A stretch of 37,644 nt of DNA from assembly GCA_024697625.1 (NCBI GenBank), contig JAILFJ010000142.1:1-37644 (forward strand), read 5' to 3'. Made by a program: the position numbers and the translations under genes. The notes beneath the pieces are model-generated. The model worked only from the letters and a program-made list of their open reading frames with translations, searched no databases and was not told the DNA's origin. This DNA is from Oscillospiraceae bacterium. GTDB taxonomy: Bacteria; Bacillota; Clostridia; Oscillospirales; Oscillospiraceae. This document shows, piece by piece, positions 1 through 9,208 of this stretch. Every line of letters starts with the position of its first letter. Positions within the stretch are counted from its first letter, which is position 1.

Positions 1-94
1 TATTTCTGGGCTTGCAAACTTAACCGCCAGATTTGTATTACTAACTTCTGTTTTTAACTCTCGTTTTCGGCGCTTTCTTTTGCGAATTCAGTTC

Positions 95-160
95 AACCGG
101 AACTTACTCTTGCAAACCGGAACCTCACTTTGCAATTGAGCGGAAACCGGAGTGTGACGC
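95..160. repeat. Short tandem repeats resembling an IS21-type transposon end
   Basis: Two adjacent 20-nt units at 95-114 and 115-134 both begin AACCGGAAC and end TTGCA (15 of 20 positions agree), and a further AAACCGG lies at 154-160. Multiple short direct repeats with this CCGGTT/TTGCAA flavour are typical of IS21-family termini, so the window may open at the edge of an insertion sequence whose body lies to the left. No transposase is visible here and the exact tip cannot be placed. This is a pattern-based guess. Confidence 0.3.
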
Positions 161-187
161 AGACTTATGGCGGTTAGAAACGAAAAG

Positions 188-224
188 CAATACAAATCCG
201 GAATTGAATTCCGGATTTGTATTG
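188..224. repeat. Perfect 37-nt palindrome overlapping the -35 box
   Basis: Positions 188-205 and 207-224 are exact reverse complements (18-bp arms) around a single central G at 206. The right arm shares its last three bases with the -35 hexamer of the promoter for the ATPase gene. No T-run follows on either side, so it does not look like an intrinsic terminator. An operator for a dimeric repressor is the most economical reading; a transposon-derived palindrome is the alternative. Confidence 0.6.
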
Positions 225-250
225 ACCTGAAATCGTTTATGCGATACAAT
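222..250 (+). promoter_or_regulatory. Sigma-70-type promoter for the AAA_14 ATPase
   Basis: TTGACC at 222-227 and TACAAT at 245-250 are separated by 17 nt. Transcription would start near 257, giving a leader of about 20 nt before the ATG at 280, with a GAGG ribosome binding site at 267-270. The -35 hexamer is partly buried in the palindrome 188-224, so binding there would block the polymerase. Confidence 0.6.
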
Positions 251-279
251 AGGCAAAAAAGGTTGCGAGGAAAACAATA

Positions 280-1494
280 ATGTATATCGCAAGAAAAATT
301 GAACAACAGGCGGTATATCTTTCAGAGCATTTTCCTGCTGTCGTTATTGCAGGAGCACGTCAGACCGGTAAAACGACCTTGATCAGGAATCTGATCGGAA
401 TACGGGAAGGCATGACGTATGTTACGCTGGACTATCCGCGGATTCGTGAACTGGCGCGAAATGATCCGGAACTCTTTCTTCAGCAGTATCCGGCACCTGT
501 TATCATTGATGAGGTCCAATATGCACCGGAACTGCTGCCCTATATTAAGATCCGTATTGATGAGAATCGGAAGAACGGACAATACTTTCTGACAGGTTCA
601 CAGATGTTTCGTCTCATGAAGAATGTCAGTGAATCTCTGGCCGGGCGCGTAGGGATTCTCTCATTATATGCCTTCAGCAGAGCAGAAATATATGGCACGG
701 ATGAGACTCCGTTCCTCCCGGGCAATGTATTGAAAACCAAACGGGAAGAAACGGTGATAAGCGTCTTTGACCGCATTTTCCGCGGATGCATGCCACAGAT
801 GGTTATTGATCCGGAGCTTTCTCCCGAAGCATATTTTGGCGAGTATATTCAGACTTATATCGAACGGGACATCCGGGACCTGATAGAGATTAAGAACGAA
901 TCAAAGTTTCTGAGGTTTATTTCCTGTGCTGCTGCGAGAACTGGCCAGGAAGTGAATCTGTCTGACATGGGAAAGGATGCAGGAATTGATGCCAAAACGG
1001 CCGACAGCTGGCTGTCGCTGCTTGTCACTTCCGGCTTGGTATATCTTTTGTCTCCATATTCAAAAAATACAATAAAGCGCATTGTAAAACGGCCAAAGCT
1101 TTATTTTATGGATACGGGACTTGCATGCTATCTGAGCCTTTGGAATAATCCACGTGTGCTGGAGAATTCCGCGATGGCGGGGGCAATGTTTGAGACCTAC
1201 GTGGTTTCGGAAATCATAAAAGAGTATTCGAATAAAGGAATCGATGTCCGAAGCCGTCTGGCATATTACCGGGACAACAATGGACGGGAAATTGATCTGA
1301 TGATTATAGAAAACGGTACGATTTATCCGATTGAGATCAAGAAAAGTGCCGATCCGGGCAGAGATGCCCTGAAGAATTTTTCTGTCCTGGAAAAGCTGCC
1401 GGATCATATTGGCGAGGGGGCTGTAATCTGTCTTTCTCCGCTGGCGTATCCCCTGGACAGTAAAAACAAGGTCATTCCGATCGGTATGATATAA
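280..1494 (+). CDS. AAA_14 / DUF4143 family ATP-binding protein
   Basis: A 404-residue predicted P-loop ATPase of the AAA_14 plus DUF4143 type. Walker A is GARQTGKT at residues 25-32 and Walker B is VIIDE at 74-78, followed by the VQYAPELL segment typical of the family. A DUF4143 half follows, and the C-terminus carries a PD-(D/E)xK-like arrangement: D339 in REID, then E352 and K354 in IEIKK. That pattern is usual for the family, whose cellular role is unclear; links to mobile elements, toxins or surface systems are often suggested. No signal peptide or membrane segment is seen. The gene has its own promoter and ends 48 nt before a DUF6273 gene, so the two may be co-transcribed. Its sequence is AT-richer than the housekeeping genes at the right (25 G/C in the 60-nt row 1201-1260), consistent with transfer. 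Family assignment is firm, function open. Confidence 0.85.
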   Translation: MYIARKIEQQAVYLSEHFPAVVIAGARQTGKTTLIRNLIGIREGMTYVTLDYPRIRELARNDPELFLQQYPAPVIIDEVQYAPELLPYIKIRIDENRKNGQYFLTGSQMFRLMKNVSESLAGRVGILSLYAFSRAEIYGTDETPFLPGNVLKTKREETVISVFDRIFRGCMPQMVIDPELSPEAYFGEYIQTYIERDIRDLIEIKNESKFLRFISCAAARTGQEVNLSDMGKDAGIDAKTADSWLSLLVTSGLVYLLSPYSKNTIKRIVKRPKLYFMDTGLACYLSLWNNPRVLENSAMAGAMFETYVVSEIIKEYSNKGIDVRSRLAYYRDNNGREIDLMIIENGTIYPIEIKKSADPGRDALKNFSVLEKLPDHIGEGAVICLSPLAYPLDSKNKVIPIGMI

Positions 1495-1956
1495 ACATTC
1501 ATCACAGGATACATCAGATACAGAATAAGGAGGACAAAGGACATGGCGGAGACAGCAAAAACAATAACCTGTATGGAAGTGGAGTTTAAGCCGGGGGCAC
1601 ATCTCTGGCTCGGAAATGAGAAAACCCCGTGGCGGGTGTTGCATGTTGACTGGGAGGCGGAGACGGCGCTGCTGATTGCGGAAAAGCCAGTCTGCAAAAG
1701 GGCCTATCATGAAAAAGACACAGAGATTACCTGGGAAGCGTGCGACCTGCGCAAGTGGCTGAACGGAGAATACTATGAGAATACCTTCTCCGAGGAGGAG
1801 AAGGCGGCAATCCTGGAATGTGAGCTGAAGAACTCAGACAATCCGCAGTACGGAACCGAAGGCGGAAACGACACCAGGGACAGAGTCTTTCTTCTCAGCA
1901 TCGAAGAGGCTGAAAAGTACTTCAAGGATGACAGAGACCGCGCCACAGGCGCATGT

Positions 1957-2112
1957 TGGTGGCTCCGGTCGCCGGGCAGGTACGGCTTCTACGTCGCGCT
2001 CGTCTTCGGCGACGGCAGCGTCTACGACGTCGGCAGCGTCAACTACTTCGGCAACTGCGTGAACTTCAGATACGGTGTTCGCCCCGCTTTGAAAATCAAT
2101 CTGAAATCTGAT
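1957..2112 (+). other. DGR-like variable region in DUF6273 copy 1
   Basis: The 21 nt at 1957-1977, encoding WWLRSPG, are identical to 9884-9904 and 24181-24201. The block that follows differs in length and content between copies, and the shared flank GAAAATCAATCTGAAATC resumes at 2091. Of the 35 codons from 1978 to 2082, 29 end in C, many being TAC, GTC, GGC, AGC, GAC and AAC. That is what adenine-directed mutagenesis of AAC codons in a template repeat leaves behind. No template repeat was found in the window. Confidence 0.55.
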
Positions 2113-2229
2113 ATCTTCTAATCTTTTATCTCTTCTCAATCTTCAGAATCTATAATCATCAAAGTCCCTGAAATTTATGTCAGGGATGGGATAGCAACTG
2201 GCGTGTTGCCATTTATAAAAGAAATTGTG

Positions 2230-2436
2230 ATCCCGGAGAGTGTTACGAGTATCGGAAAAAGCGCATTTTCAGGGTGCAGCAGCCTCACGAGCGTGACGAT
2301 CCCGACGGGCGTCACAAGTGTCGGCGAGAGCGCGTTCTCAGGCTGTAGCGGGCTCATGAGTATCACGATCCCGGAGAGTGTTACGAGTATCGGAATAAGC
2401 GCATTTTCAGGATGCGGCAGCCTCACGAGCGTGACG
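2230..2436 (+). repeat. Three LRR_5 repeats, 69-bp units, in copy 1
   Basis: Three consecutive 23-residue units start with IPESVTSIG or a variant and carry SAFSGC followed by SLTSVT or similar, the BspA-type leucine-rich repeat. Two degenerate units follow to about 2570. Confidence 0.8.
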
Positions 2437-4480
2437 ATCCCGGAGGGAATCGTAGAGCTGAGTGGAAGCTGCTTTGCGTTTGCAAAAAATCTGACAGGAA
2501 TTCAGTTCCCGGCATCCCTGAAAAAAATCGGGAAAGAGGCCTTTGCAGGATGCTCCATCTTGGAGAACGTCACAGGAGTGAACGAGGCAATCACTTACGG
2601 GAAAGACGTGTTCCGAGGATGCGGGAAGCTGAACTACACGCCGGAGATGTTCCGCAACACGGGAAAGCTCTGTGACTCCTTTGCCGAGCATCTGGACAGC
2701 TGCGGAGCGGAAGAACTCGCCTGGGTCCTGATGTATCAGAAAGGCGCCGTATGGAACCGCGCCCTGTCCGGACAGATCACCAGGGAAAATGCGCCTGCTG
2801 TTGCAGATGCACTGCTTGGACTGACAGAAAAAGCGAAAATCAAAGCACAGGAAACCGTCTGTCGCTTTATCCTTGCGACTGCAACAGTAATCGGGAAAGA
2901 GCGGACAGAGAAGCTCCTGGCTCTTCTGAAGAAGGGTAAGACCATGAAGTTCCCCGAGGAACTGCTGGTATGCAGGGAAGATCTGTTCTCAGATGAAATC
3001 CGCCCTGCGATGGCAAAACAAGCCTTTGAGATCTCTGATGCGATCTTGAAGCAAAAAGTCGATGCCATGTCCGGACTGCCATCCTTCTCACATGTCCTGG
3101 CGGCAGCCGGAGACTATGCCAGAATGTATTATAGAGGATATGTTGACCCCAAGGACTATAAAAAAGGCTTCCTGAATTCCTATACCAAAACGGAAGACGC
3201 GGAGCGGTTGGCAGATGCGCTGGATCATGCATCCCTGATGGCCGTGCTGCAGGATTGGAGGACGGTTGAGCCGCAGTGGCTTGCCCCCTATGCGGCATTT
3301 GCAAACGACGAAGAACTCACAGCACTCATCGGCGAGATGAAAGCCTGGGAAAAAGACAAGAAGCTGAAGGAGCAGATCATCCGGGTCCGTGGAGCGATCC
3401 TGCTGAACGACACCGTGACAGCTATGCGCTATGCCGACTCTCTCGGCCTGCTGGAGCATTATGCGGAAAGGAAGACCTGAGCCTGACCCTGTCGGACGAG
3501 AGCGGAAAAATCCTGAAGTCCGTTCCCAAGAAGGGGGCGGAGCCGGAGGAATATGACGCGGTGAGCAAAGCGTTCTCCGCCATGAAGAAAGATATCCGGA
3601 CAACGGCAAAGACGAGGAATGATAAGATCTTTGCGGACTTCCTGAGCGGACGCAGCCGCCCGGGAAAGGACTGGAAGAAGGCCTATCTGAAGAACCCGGT
3701 GCTGCGGACTCTGGCAAAGCTGGTCGTCTGGGAGCAAAACGGGCGTACCTTTATCCTGGACGCCTCCGGCGCGGCACGGGATGTAGACGGGAATGCATAC
3801 ACCGTGACGGATGAGCCGGTCAGAGTGGCACACCCGATGGAGATGACACCGGAGACCACGGAAGCCTGGCAGCAGTACTTCACATCCCACGGCCTGAAAC
3901 AGCCGTTTGAGCAGGTCTGGGAGCCGGTAGCGGATGCCGCGCTGGTGAAGCCGGGACGCTATGACGGCTGTACAATCCCGCTGTACATGCTGATGAACAA
4001 GGAGAAGCACGGCATCACCATGGAGGGACAGAGCCAAATCACACTGGCCGGCTGCTCCGCCGGACTGAGACTGGTGGAAGGACATCATGACTGGGTCAAC
4101 AATGACTTTGAGGTGACCAACTTCCGTTTCAGCGAGTTCACCCGCCAGGTGAACCACATTGTCGTCCATCTGGACAAGGGGACCGTTGCCGGGCGGATCA
4201 GAAAGGACGACATCTCTGCTGCCCGGTGGTTCGACCGCTTCACACTGGCGCAGATCACGGAGTTCATCCGGCTGGCCCAGGAGAACAGCGCGGTGAACGT
4301 GCTGGCCCAGCTGCTGGAGTACAAGAACGAGCACTTCGCGGACTTCGACCCGATGGACGAGTTCACGCTGGATCTGATCTGACGAAGCAGAAGCCGGGCA
4401 GAGCTTCCGTGAAGAGCCGAAGAGCGTCGGAGCTGGCGTTCCAATGAGAAAGAGAGATCAGCATCGTCACCTGGGCTGAA

Positions 4481-4556
4481 GAAGCAGCATGACCTGAAGG
4501 TGAACGAAGGCCTGGCCGGCCAGTGCCTCCAGAATCGGAAGATCGCCAGGGACTCT
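4481..4556 (+). pseudogene. 76-nt relic of a MoxR ATPase gene
   Basis: Positions 4481-4556 align without gaps to 8346-8421 inside the intact MoxR gene, with 61 of 76 bases identical, and it encodes a version of its QHNLKVTESL to NRKIAKDF segment. No neighbouring MoxR sequence is recognisable, so it is a deletion scar rather than a gene. The rest of the 204-nt gap between 4382 and the TIR gene shows nothing I recognise, apart from the GAAGGA ribosome binding site at 4575-4580. Confidence 0.75.
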
Positions 4557-4586
4557 GGCGAGTAACAGAAGAACGAAGGATATGCA

Positions 4587-7499
4587 ATGAACGTGAACGA
4601 ATCATCTTCCGCTGCAGCCTCCGACTCGAAAGCATATACTTACTATGCTTTTGTCAGCTATAAATCTGAAGATGCAAAATGGGCGCGCTGGCTCAAGCGT
4701 CAGCTTGAGCTTTATCGCCTGCCTGCAAAAACCCATAGACAGCATCGGGATCTGCCGCGGCGATGCAGTCCTGTTTTCCTGGATAAGACCAATCTTACGC
4801 CGGGCATATTGGATGATGAGCTGCGAAGCGAAGTACAGTCTTCCAGGTATATCATCATCGTGTGTTCCCGCCATGCGCATGACAGATCTTTCTATCTGGA
4901 CAACGAGCTGCGCTATTTTCTTGAGGGGAGCGGGGATCCGACACGCATCATCCCGTTTATTGTGGATGATTCCGATGATCCGGTCAATGAGTGTTTCCCC
5001 GGGGAACTGGCAGAACTGTGCAGAGAGAAAAACATCGTCGGTGTCAGCGTAAAAGACGAAGGCAAACGGAAGGCGCTTCTCAAGGTGGTGGCCGCGATGC
5101 ACGGCCTGAAGCTGGAGGAACTGGAGAGCGAAGATGAACGCCGCAGAAGAAGACAGGGTCTCTGCGCATCACTTCTGGCTGTGCTGCTGCTCACGGCCTC
5201 TCTCCTGTGCTGGAATTATTACCGTGTCAGGAGAGAGTATTATCTCGACTATACAGAGGTTTACGGAGTCCCTGTGGGAATCCATAAACTGCAGCGGAAG
5301 GAGACCGGGACAACAGCGCATTACGTATTCGTCTCAAGCCGGGGCAGACTGCGTGAGCTGTGCTATGAGAATTCAGCGGGACAGCCCATCATGGAACAGC
5401 AGATCAACCGGATTGACCGTTTTTCGAAAGCGACGTTCAGCTACGTGGACCGTGCACTTGCAGCCGTAAGCCATTATGATGAAAAAGGAAAGCTGATTCT
5501 CGAGCTCCGTTACGCAAATCAGAATACGATCGACCTGATGCGGAACGTTGTGTCCGGAGGATCGGACGTCGTCAGTGCCGCACCGCTCCGCTCACAGTCC
5601 ACAGAGACGCTGCTTGCCACGGAAACACAGAGTCGGAAGAGCAATGTGATCCGTTATCTTGTTACCTACAGCAGTGAGGGATATGTGCAGGAAGTCCATT
5701 ATGCGGCGGATACATACAACCGGGTCGGTCAGGATGCGGACGGCATCAGCGGCATACGGTATAAACGGGATGAAAAGGGCCGCATCAGAGAACAGTATTA
5801 TCTTACCTTCATCGGCTCTGCGGATCTGAACGCCGTCAGAGCAGACCGCTTTGCGGTGATCGGAAAACGGGACGGCGAAGCCTGCAGAGTGTTCTGCTAC
5901 AATGCAGACGACGATCTGACCGAGATCGCCTTTCTTGGGAGAGACGGGGAACCTGTCCTGAACACGATGCTCGGCTGTGTCATGCATCTGGACCATGAGG
6001 GGCATAACGAGGTCAGGGGAAGCTTCCACACGGCAGACGGAAGCATGTATCGGAATGCCAGGGGATACGCCGGCTGGGAAGCCGTCCGTGACCGACACGG
6101 CAACGAGATTAGACATACCTTCCTCGACACGGAGCATAAGCCGGTTTCAATCAGCGAAGGATACGCGGGTTACGAGTGTATCTATGATGAGCACAGCCGT
6201 CTGATCAGGGTGAGCACATTTGGCCCGAATGGTGAGCCGGTCCCTTATCGGAAGGGGATTAACGGCTGGGAATCCGAATATGATGAGCGCGGCAATGAGA
6301 CCAGACGCTGTTTTCTCGACGTTGACGGCAGCCCGATCCTGCATCAGGACGGAGCTGCCGGCTGGGAAGCTGTCTATGACGGTCACGATAATCTGATCCG
6401 ATACAGTTACTTCGATACCGATGGCAGCCCGACCCTGTACCGGGATGGATATACGGGCTGGGAGTCCGTCTTCGATGAGAATGACAATGAGATCAGGCTG
6501 ACTTACTTCGGAACGGACGGTAAACCGATCCTGACCCGGAACGGTCATGCCGGCTGGGAATCCGACTTCGATGAGCGCGGCAACGAAGTGAGACGCTGCT
6601 TTCTCGACGTTGACGGCAGCCCGATTCTGAACGGAGAGGGATATGCCGGCTGGGAGTCCGTCTGTGACGGGCGCGGAAATGAGGTCAGGCATGTTTTCCT
6701 GGATACGGAAGGGATGCCCGTACGGACTCCTGAAGGCTATGCAGGCTATGAAGCCACGTACGACGAACGCGGCAATCAGATTCGACTTGTGTTTTTCGAT
6801 ACCGACGGCAGACCGACTCTGCATCAGGATGGAGCTGCCGGCTGGGAAGCAGCCTGGGATGTACGCGGAAATGAAATCAGACACAGCTTCTTTGACGCTG
6901 ACGGGAAACCGGCTCTGATTGCAGACGGCTACGCAGGCTATGAGTGTATTTATGACGAACGCGGCAACGAGATCCGGGGAGGTTACTTCGGCACGGACGG
7001 CAGACCGATCCTGAATAAAAGCGGCTATGCCGGCTGGGAATCCGTATATGACAGCAGAGGAAGGGAAATCCGGTACAGTTACTTCGGCACGGACGGCGAG
7101 CCGATCCTTCAGAGAGACGGCTATGCCGGGTGCGAATCCGCCTATGACGATCGGGGAAATGCGATCAGGATCAGCTTTTTTGGCGTCGACGGGAAACCGG
7201 TTCTTTACCGGGATGGCTACGCAGCTGTAGAGTACAGCTACGATGAGCGCGGCAATGAAATCAGGCTCAGCTTTTTCGATACCGAGGGAAACCCGGTCCT
7301 TGCTTCTGACGGCTATGCATGCAGGGAAGCTGTCTATGATGAACGCGGCAATACCGTCAGGGTCAGCTACTTCGGTACCGGAGGAGAGTCGGTCATGACA
7401 GCGTACGGATATGCAGCTGCCGAACTGCAATACGACGGCTCGGATGAATGTATCGGTGTCATCTGCTTTGACGAACGCGGGCAGGTGATTCCGTCCTGA
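4587..7499 (+). CDS. Membrane-anchored TIR protein with 15 tandem RHS/YD-like repeats
   Basis: A 970-residue protein. Residues about 18-150 form a bacterial TIR domain: YYAFVSYKSEDAKW opens it, VFLDKTNLTPG is the BB-loop-like segment, and E107 in YLDNELRYF sits where TIR NAD hydrolases have the catalytic glutamate. A run of arginines (185-189) precedes one membrane helix at about 191-209, so the TIR domain is cytoplasmic and the remainder is probably outside. After a divergent stretch, residues 494-970 are 15 tandem 32-residue units of the form YAGWESVYDERGNEI...F.TDGKPIL, reminiscent of RHS/YD repeats but without an RHS core or toxin tip. Inference: an external repeat stalk senses a ligand and the internal TIR consumes NAD or makes a nucleotide signal. 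The ATG at 4587 is fixed by GAAGGA 6 nt upstream. The MoxR gene follows after 121 nt. Confidence 0.8.
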   Translation: MNVNESSSAAASDSKAYTYYAFVSYKSEDAKWARWLKRQLELYRLPAKTHRQHRDLPRRCSPVFLDKTNLTPGILDDELRSEVQSSRYIIIVCSRHAHDRSFYLDNELRYFLEGSGDPTRIIPFIVDDSDDPVNECFPGELAELCREKNIVGVSVKDEGKRKALLKVVAAMHGLKLEELESEDERRRRRQGLCASLLAVLLLTASLLCWNYYRVRREYYLDYTEVYGVPVGIHKLQRKETGTTAHYVFVSSRGRLRELCYENSAGQPIMEQQINRIDRFSKATFSYVDRALAAVSHYDEKGKLILELRYANQNTIDLMRNVVSGGSDVVSAAPLRSQSTETLLATETQSRKSNVIRYLVTYSSEGYVQEVHYAADTYNRVGQDADGISGIRYKRDEKGRIREQYYLTFIGSADLNAVRADRFAVIGKRDGEACRVFCYNADDDLTEIAFLGRDGEPVLNTMLGCVMHLDHEGHNEVRGSFHTADGSMYRNARGYAGWEAVRDRHGNEIRHTFLDTEHKPVSISEGYAGYECIYDEHSRLIRVSTFGPNGEPVPYRKGINGWESEYDERGNETRRCFLDVDGSPILHQDGAAGWEAVYDGHDNLIRYSYFDTDGSPTLYRDGYTGWESVFDENDNEIRLTYFGTDGKPILTRNGHAGWESDFDERGNEVRRCFLDVDGSPILNGEGYAGWESVCDGRGNEVRHVFLDTEGMPVRTPEGYAGYEATYDERGNQIRLVFFDTDGRPTLHQDGAAGWEAAWDVRGNEIRHSFFDADGKPALIADGYAGYECIYDERGNEIRGGYFGTDGRPILNKSGYAGWESVYDSRGREIRYSYFGTDGEPILQRDGYAGCESAYDDRGNAIRISFFGVDGKPVLYRDGYAAVEYSYDERGNEIRLSFFDTEGNPVLASDGYACREAVYDERGNTVRVSYFGTGGESVMTAYGYAAAELQYDGSDECIGVICFDERGQVIPS
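6066..7496 (+). repeat. 15 tandem 96-bp (32-residue) repeats
   Basis: Units begin YAGWE or AAGWE, carry YDERGNEIR in the middle and end near GKPIL.RDG. Units 3 and 6 (about 6258 and 6546, 288 nt apart) share RRCFLDVDGSPIL, and the HQDGAAGWEA junction recurs after units 3 and 8. This higher-order similarity points to duplication of blocks of several units. The last unit is incomplete and divergent. Confidence 0.85.
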
Positions 7500-7620
7500 T
7501 ACTGTTCTCCCATGAAAAACAGACATTGTCTGCTTTCTAATGAATTCCAGTATGAGTCTGCCTGGGTGATCGGGCTGGCCCTGCAGAAGATAGAAATACA
7601 GGAAGTGAGAAGGAACAACT

Positions 7621-9132
7621 ATGAACATCAAAGAAGCCAAAGAACAGATCAAGAACGCTATGACGGCGTATTTTACCAAGGACAGATTCGGAAACTATGT
7701 GATTCCGGTGGAGAAACAGCGGCCGGTCTTCCTGATGGGCCCTCCGGGCATCGGCAAGACCGCCATCATGGAGCAGATCGCCCAGGAGCTGGGCGTCGGG
7801 CTGGTGAGCTATTCGATGACCCACCATACCCGGCAGTCCGCGCTCGGCCTCCCGTTTATTGAGACGAAGAACTACGGCGGGAAGGAGTACAGCGTCTCGG
7901 AGTATACCATGTCCGAGATCATTGCCTCGGTCTATGACATGATGGAGGACACCGGTCTGAAGGAGGGCATCCTCTTTCTGGACGAGATCAACTGTGTCAG
8001 CGAGACCCTGGCGCCGTCCATGCTGCAGTTCCTGCAGTACAAGGTCTTCGGCCGCCATCGGGTGCCGGACGGCTGGATCGTCGTGACTGCAGGCAACCCG
8101 CCGGAGTACAACAATTCGGTCCGTGACTTCGACATTGTCACATGGGACCGCCTGAAGCGCATCGACGTGGATCCGGATTACGACGTCTGGAAGGAGTATG
8201 CCTATAAGTACGGTGTGCACGCGGCCGTCATGACCTATCTGGATATCAAGAAGGCGGACTTCTACAAGATCGAGACCACCGTGGACGGAAAGAGCTTCGT
8301 CACGGCCCGCGGCTGGTCGGATCTGAGCGACATGATCCGGCTGTACGAGCAGCACAACCTGAAGGTGACCGAGAGCCTGGTCGGCCAGTATCTGCAGAAC
8401 CGGAAGATTGCCAAGGACTTTGCCGTGTACTATGACCTCTTCAACAAGTACAAGGCGGACTACCAGGTGGATAAGATCCTTGCGGGCGAGCCGGTGGAAG
8501 TCATCAAGGGCAGGGCAAAAGCCGCCCGGTTTGACGAGCGACTGAGTCTGCTGGGCCTGCTGCTGGATGCGGTGACCGGAGAGCTGCATGAAGTCTGCAA
8601 CGAGGAAAATGCGCAGAAGAGTCTGCTGGAAGTATTGAAGGCAGTGCGGCTGGAGCTTGTCAGACCGGGAAGCAGGCCGGACGAGGTGCTGGACCGCCAG
8701 ATCACCAAACGGCAGAAGGACCTGGAGACCGGAAAGCGCGCCGGTTCGCTCTCGGACGATGACCGCTTCGCCATCGACAGCACGATCTCGGCACTGGATG
8801 AGGAGCGGGCCATCCTGATGGAGAAACAGCCCGAAAACGGCCAGGCAGCCTTCGCCCTGCTGAAGGGAGACTTCGACAGCCGGACGAAGCAGCTGAAGAA
8901 GCATGCGGACGAGGCAGGGAAAAAGCTCTCCAACGTGTTCCGATTCTGCGAGGACGTCTTCCAGGACGGGCAGGAGATGGTGATCCTGGTGACGGAGCTG
9001 ACCATCAGCTATTACGGCGCGCACTTTATCAGCCGCTACGGCTGCAAGGAATACTTCGACCATAACAGGGAGCTGCTGTTCTATGAGCGTCAGAAGGAGA
9101 TCATCTCGGAACTGGAGAGCCTGGAGCTGTAA
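7621..9132 (+). CDS. MoxR-type AAA+ ATPase
   Basis: A 503-residue cytoplasmic AAA+ ATPase of the MoxR/AAA_5 group. Walker A is GPPGIGKT at residues 40-47, Walker B is LFLDEIN with D121 and E122, and N159 in TAGNPPEYN is the sensor-1 position. The C-terminal half (about 260-503) is helical and charged. MoxR ATPases usually act as chaperone-like remodelers together with a vWA-domain protein, and associations with DUF4132 (MolR-type) proteins are known. Here intact and broken DUF4132 genes lie on both sides, but no vWA gene is present in the window. The start is supported by GAAGGAA at 7609-7615. A 76-nt relic of a second copy lies upstream of the TIR gene, so this ATPase was once duplicated. 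Confidence 0.85.
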   Translation: MNIKEAKEQIKNAMTAYFTKDRFGNYVIPVEKQRPVFLMGPPGIGKTAIMEQIAQELGVGLVSYSMTHHTRQSALGLPFIETKNYGGKEYSVSEYTMSEIIASVYDMMEDTGLKEGILFLDEINCVSETLAPSMLQFLQYKVFGRHRVPDGWIVVTAGNPPEYNNSVRDFDIVTWDRLKRIDVDPDYDVWKEYAYKYGVHAAVMTYLDIKKADFYKIETTVDGKSFVTARGWSDLSDMIRLYEQHNLKVTESLVGQYLQNRKIAKDFAVYYDLFNKYKADYQVDKILAGEPVEVIKGRAKAARFDERLSLLGLLLDAVTGELHEVCNEENAQKSLLEVLKAVRLELVRPGSRPDEVLDRQITKRQKDLETGKRAGSLSDDDRFAIDSTISALDEERAILMEKQPENGQAAFALLKGDFDSRTKQLKKHADEAGKKLSNVFRFCEDVFQDGQEMVILVTELTISYYGAHFISRYGCKEYFDHNRELLFYERQKEIISELESLEL

Positions 9133-9140
9133 CAGAAAAG

Positions 9141-9208
9141 CCCGGTGGGGTAACCGGTTCACACTGACACAGATCCCGAAATGCATCCGACTGGCCCAGG
9201 AGAACAGC
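9141..9208 (+). pseudogene. 68-nt relic of a DUF4132 gene
   Basis: Positions 9141-9208 align without gaps to 4222-4289 near the 3' end of the first DUF4132 gene (56 of 68 bases identical), encoding a damaged RFTL.QI...IRLAQENS segment. It begins 8 nt after the MoxR stop codon. In the remaining 9209-9469 I see no gene, no convincing promoter and no hairpin; the stretch 9220-9260 is locally AT-rich. Confidence 0.7.

Larger units (their letters stand above)
1543..4382 (+). pseudogene. Broken DUF6273-LRR_5-DUF4132 gene (nonsense plus frameshift)
   Basis: This is a disrupted relative of the intact gene at 9470-12868. It starts at ATG 1543 behind AAGGAGG (1527-1533). The first part encodes a DUF6273 domain ending in WWLRSPG, a variable block and VRPALKINLKSD. 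An in-frame TAA at 2119-2121 stands where the intact paralogue has CAA (Gln), and homology continues in the same frame through an LRR_5 (BspA-like) region and a helical region to 3480. At about 3470 the frame changes: the DUF4132 portion continues one frame over to the TGA ending at 4382, and roughly 40 codons present in the paralogue (from RGISEAEV to VRVSLNSE) are missing, so an out-of-frame deletion is likely. The last residues, DEFTLDLI, match the paralogue. A stand-alone 192-residue DUF6273 protein could still be made from 1543-2121, and the part after the TAA could in principle be restarted. An assembly error cannot explain the missing 40 codons easily. Confidence 0.8.

Noticed and set aside
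1543-2121. Stand-alone 192-residue DUF6273 gene
   Set aside because: Homology to the intact paralogue continues in the same frame beyond the TAA, so it is better treated as the 5' part of a broken longer gene, although a short product is possible.
6066-7496. Regular 96-bp periodicity as a possible CRISPR or satellite array
   Set aside because: The repeats are coding, in frame and diverged in protein-constrained fashion; there are no unique spacers.
4587-7499. RHS toxin
   Set aside because: There is no RHS core motif, no variable C-terminal toxin and no secretion module; the N-terminus is a TIR domain with a membrane helix.
7513-7545. Small hairpin after the TIR gene as a terminator
   Set aside because: CAGAC/GTCTG is only 5 bp with a weak T-run, too little to support a call.
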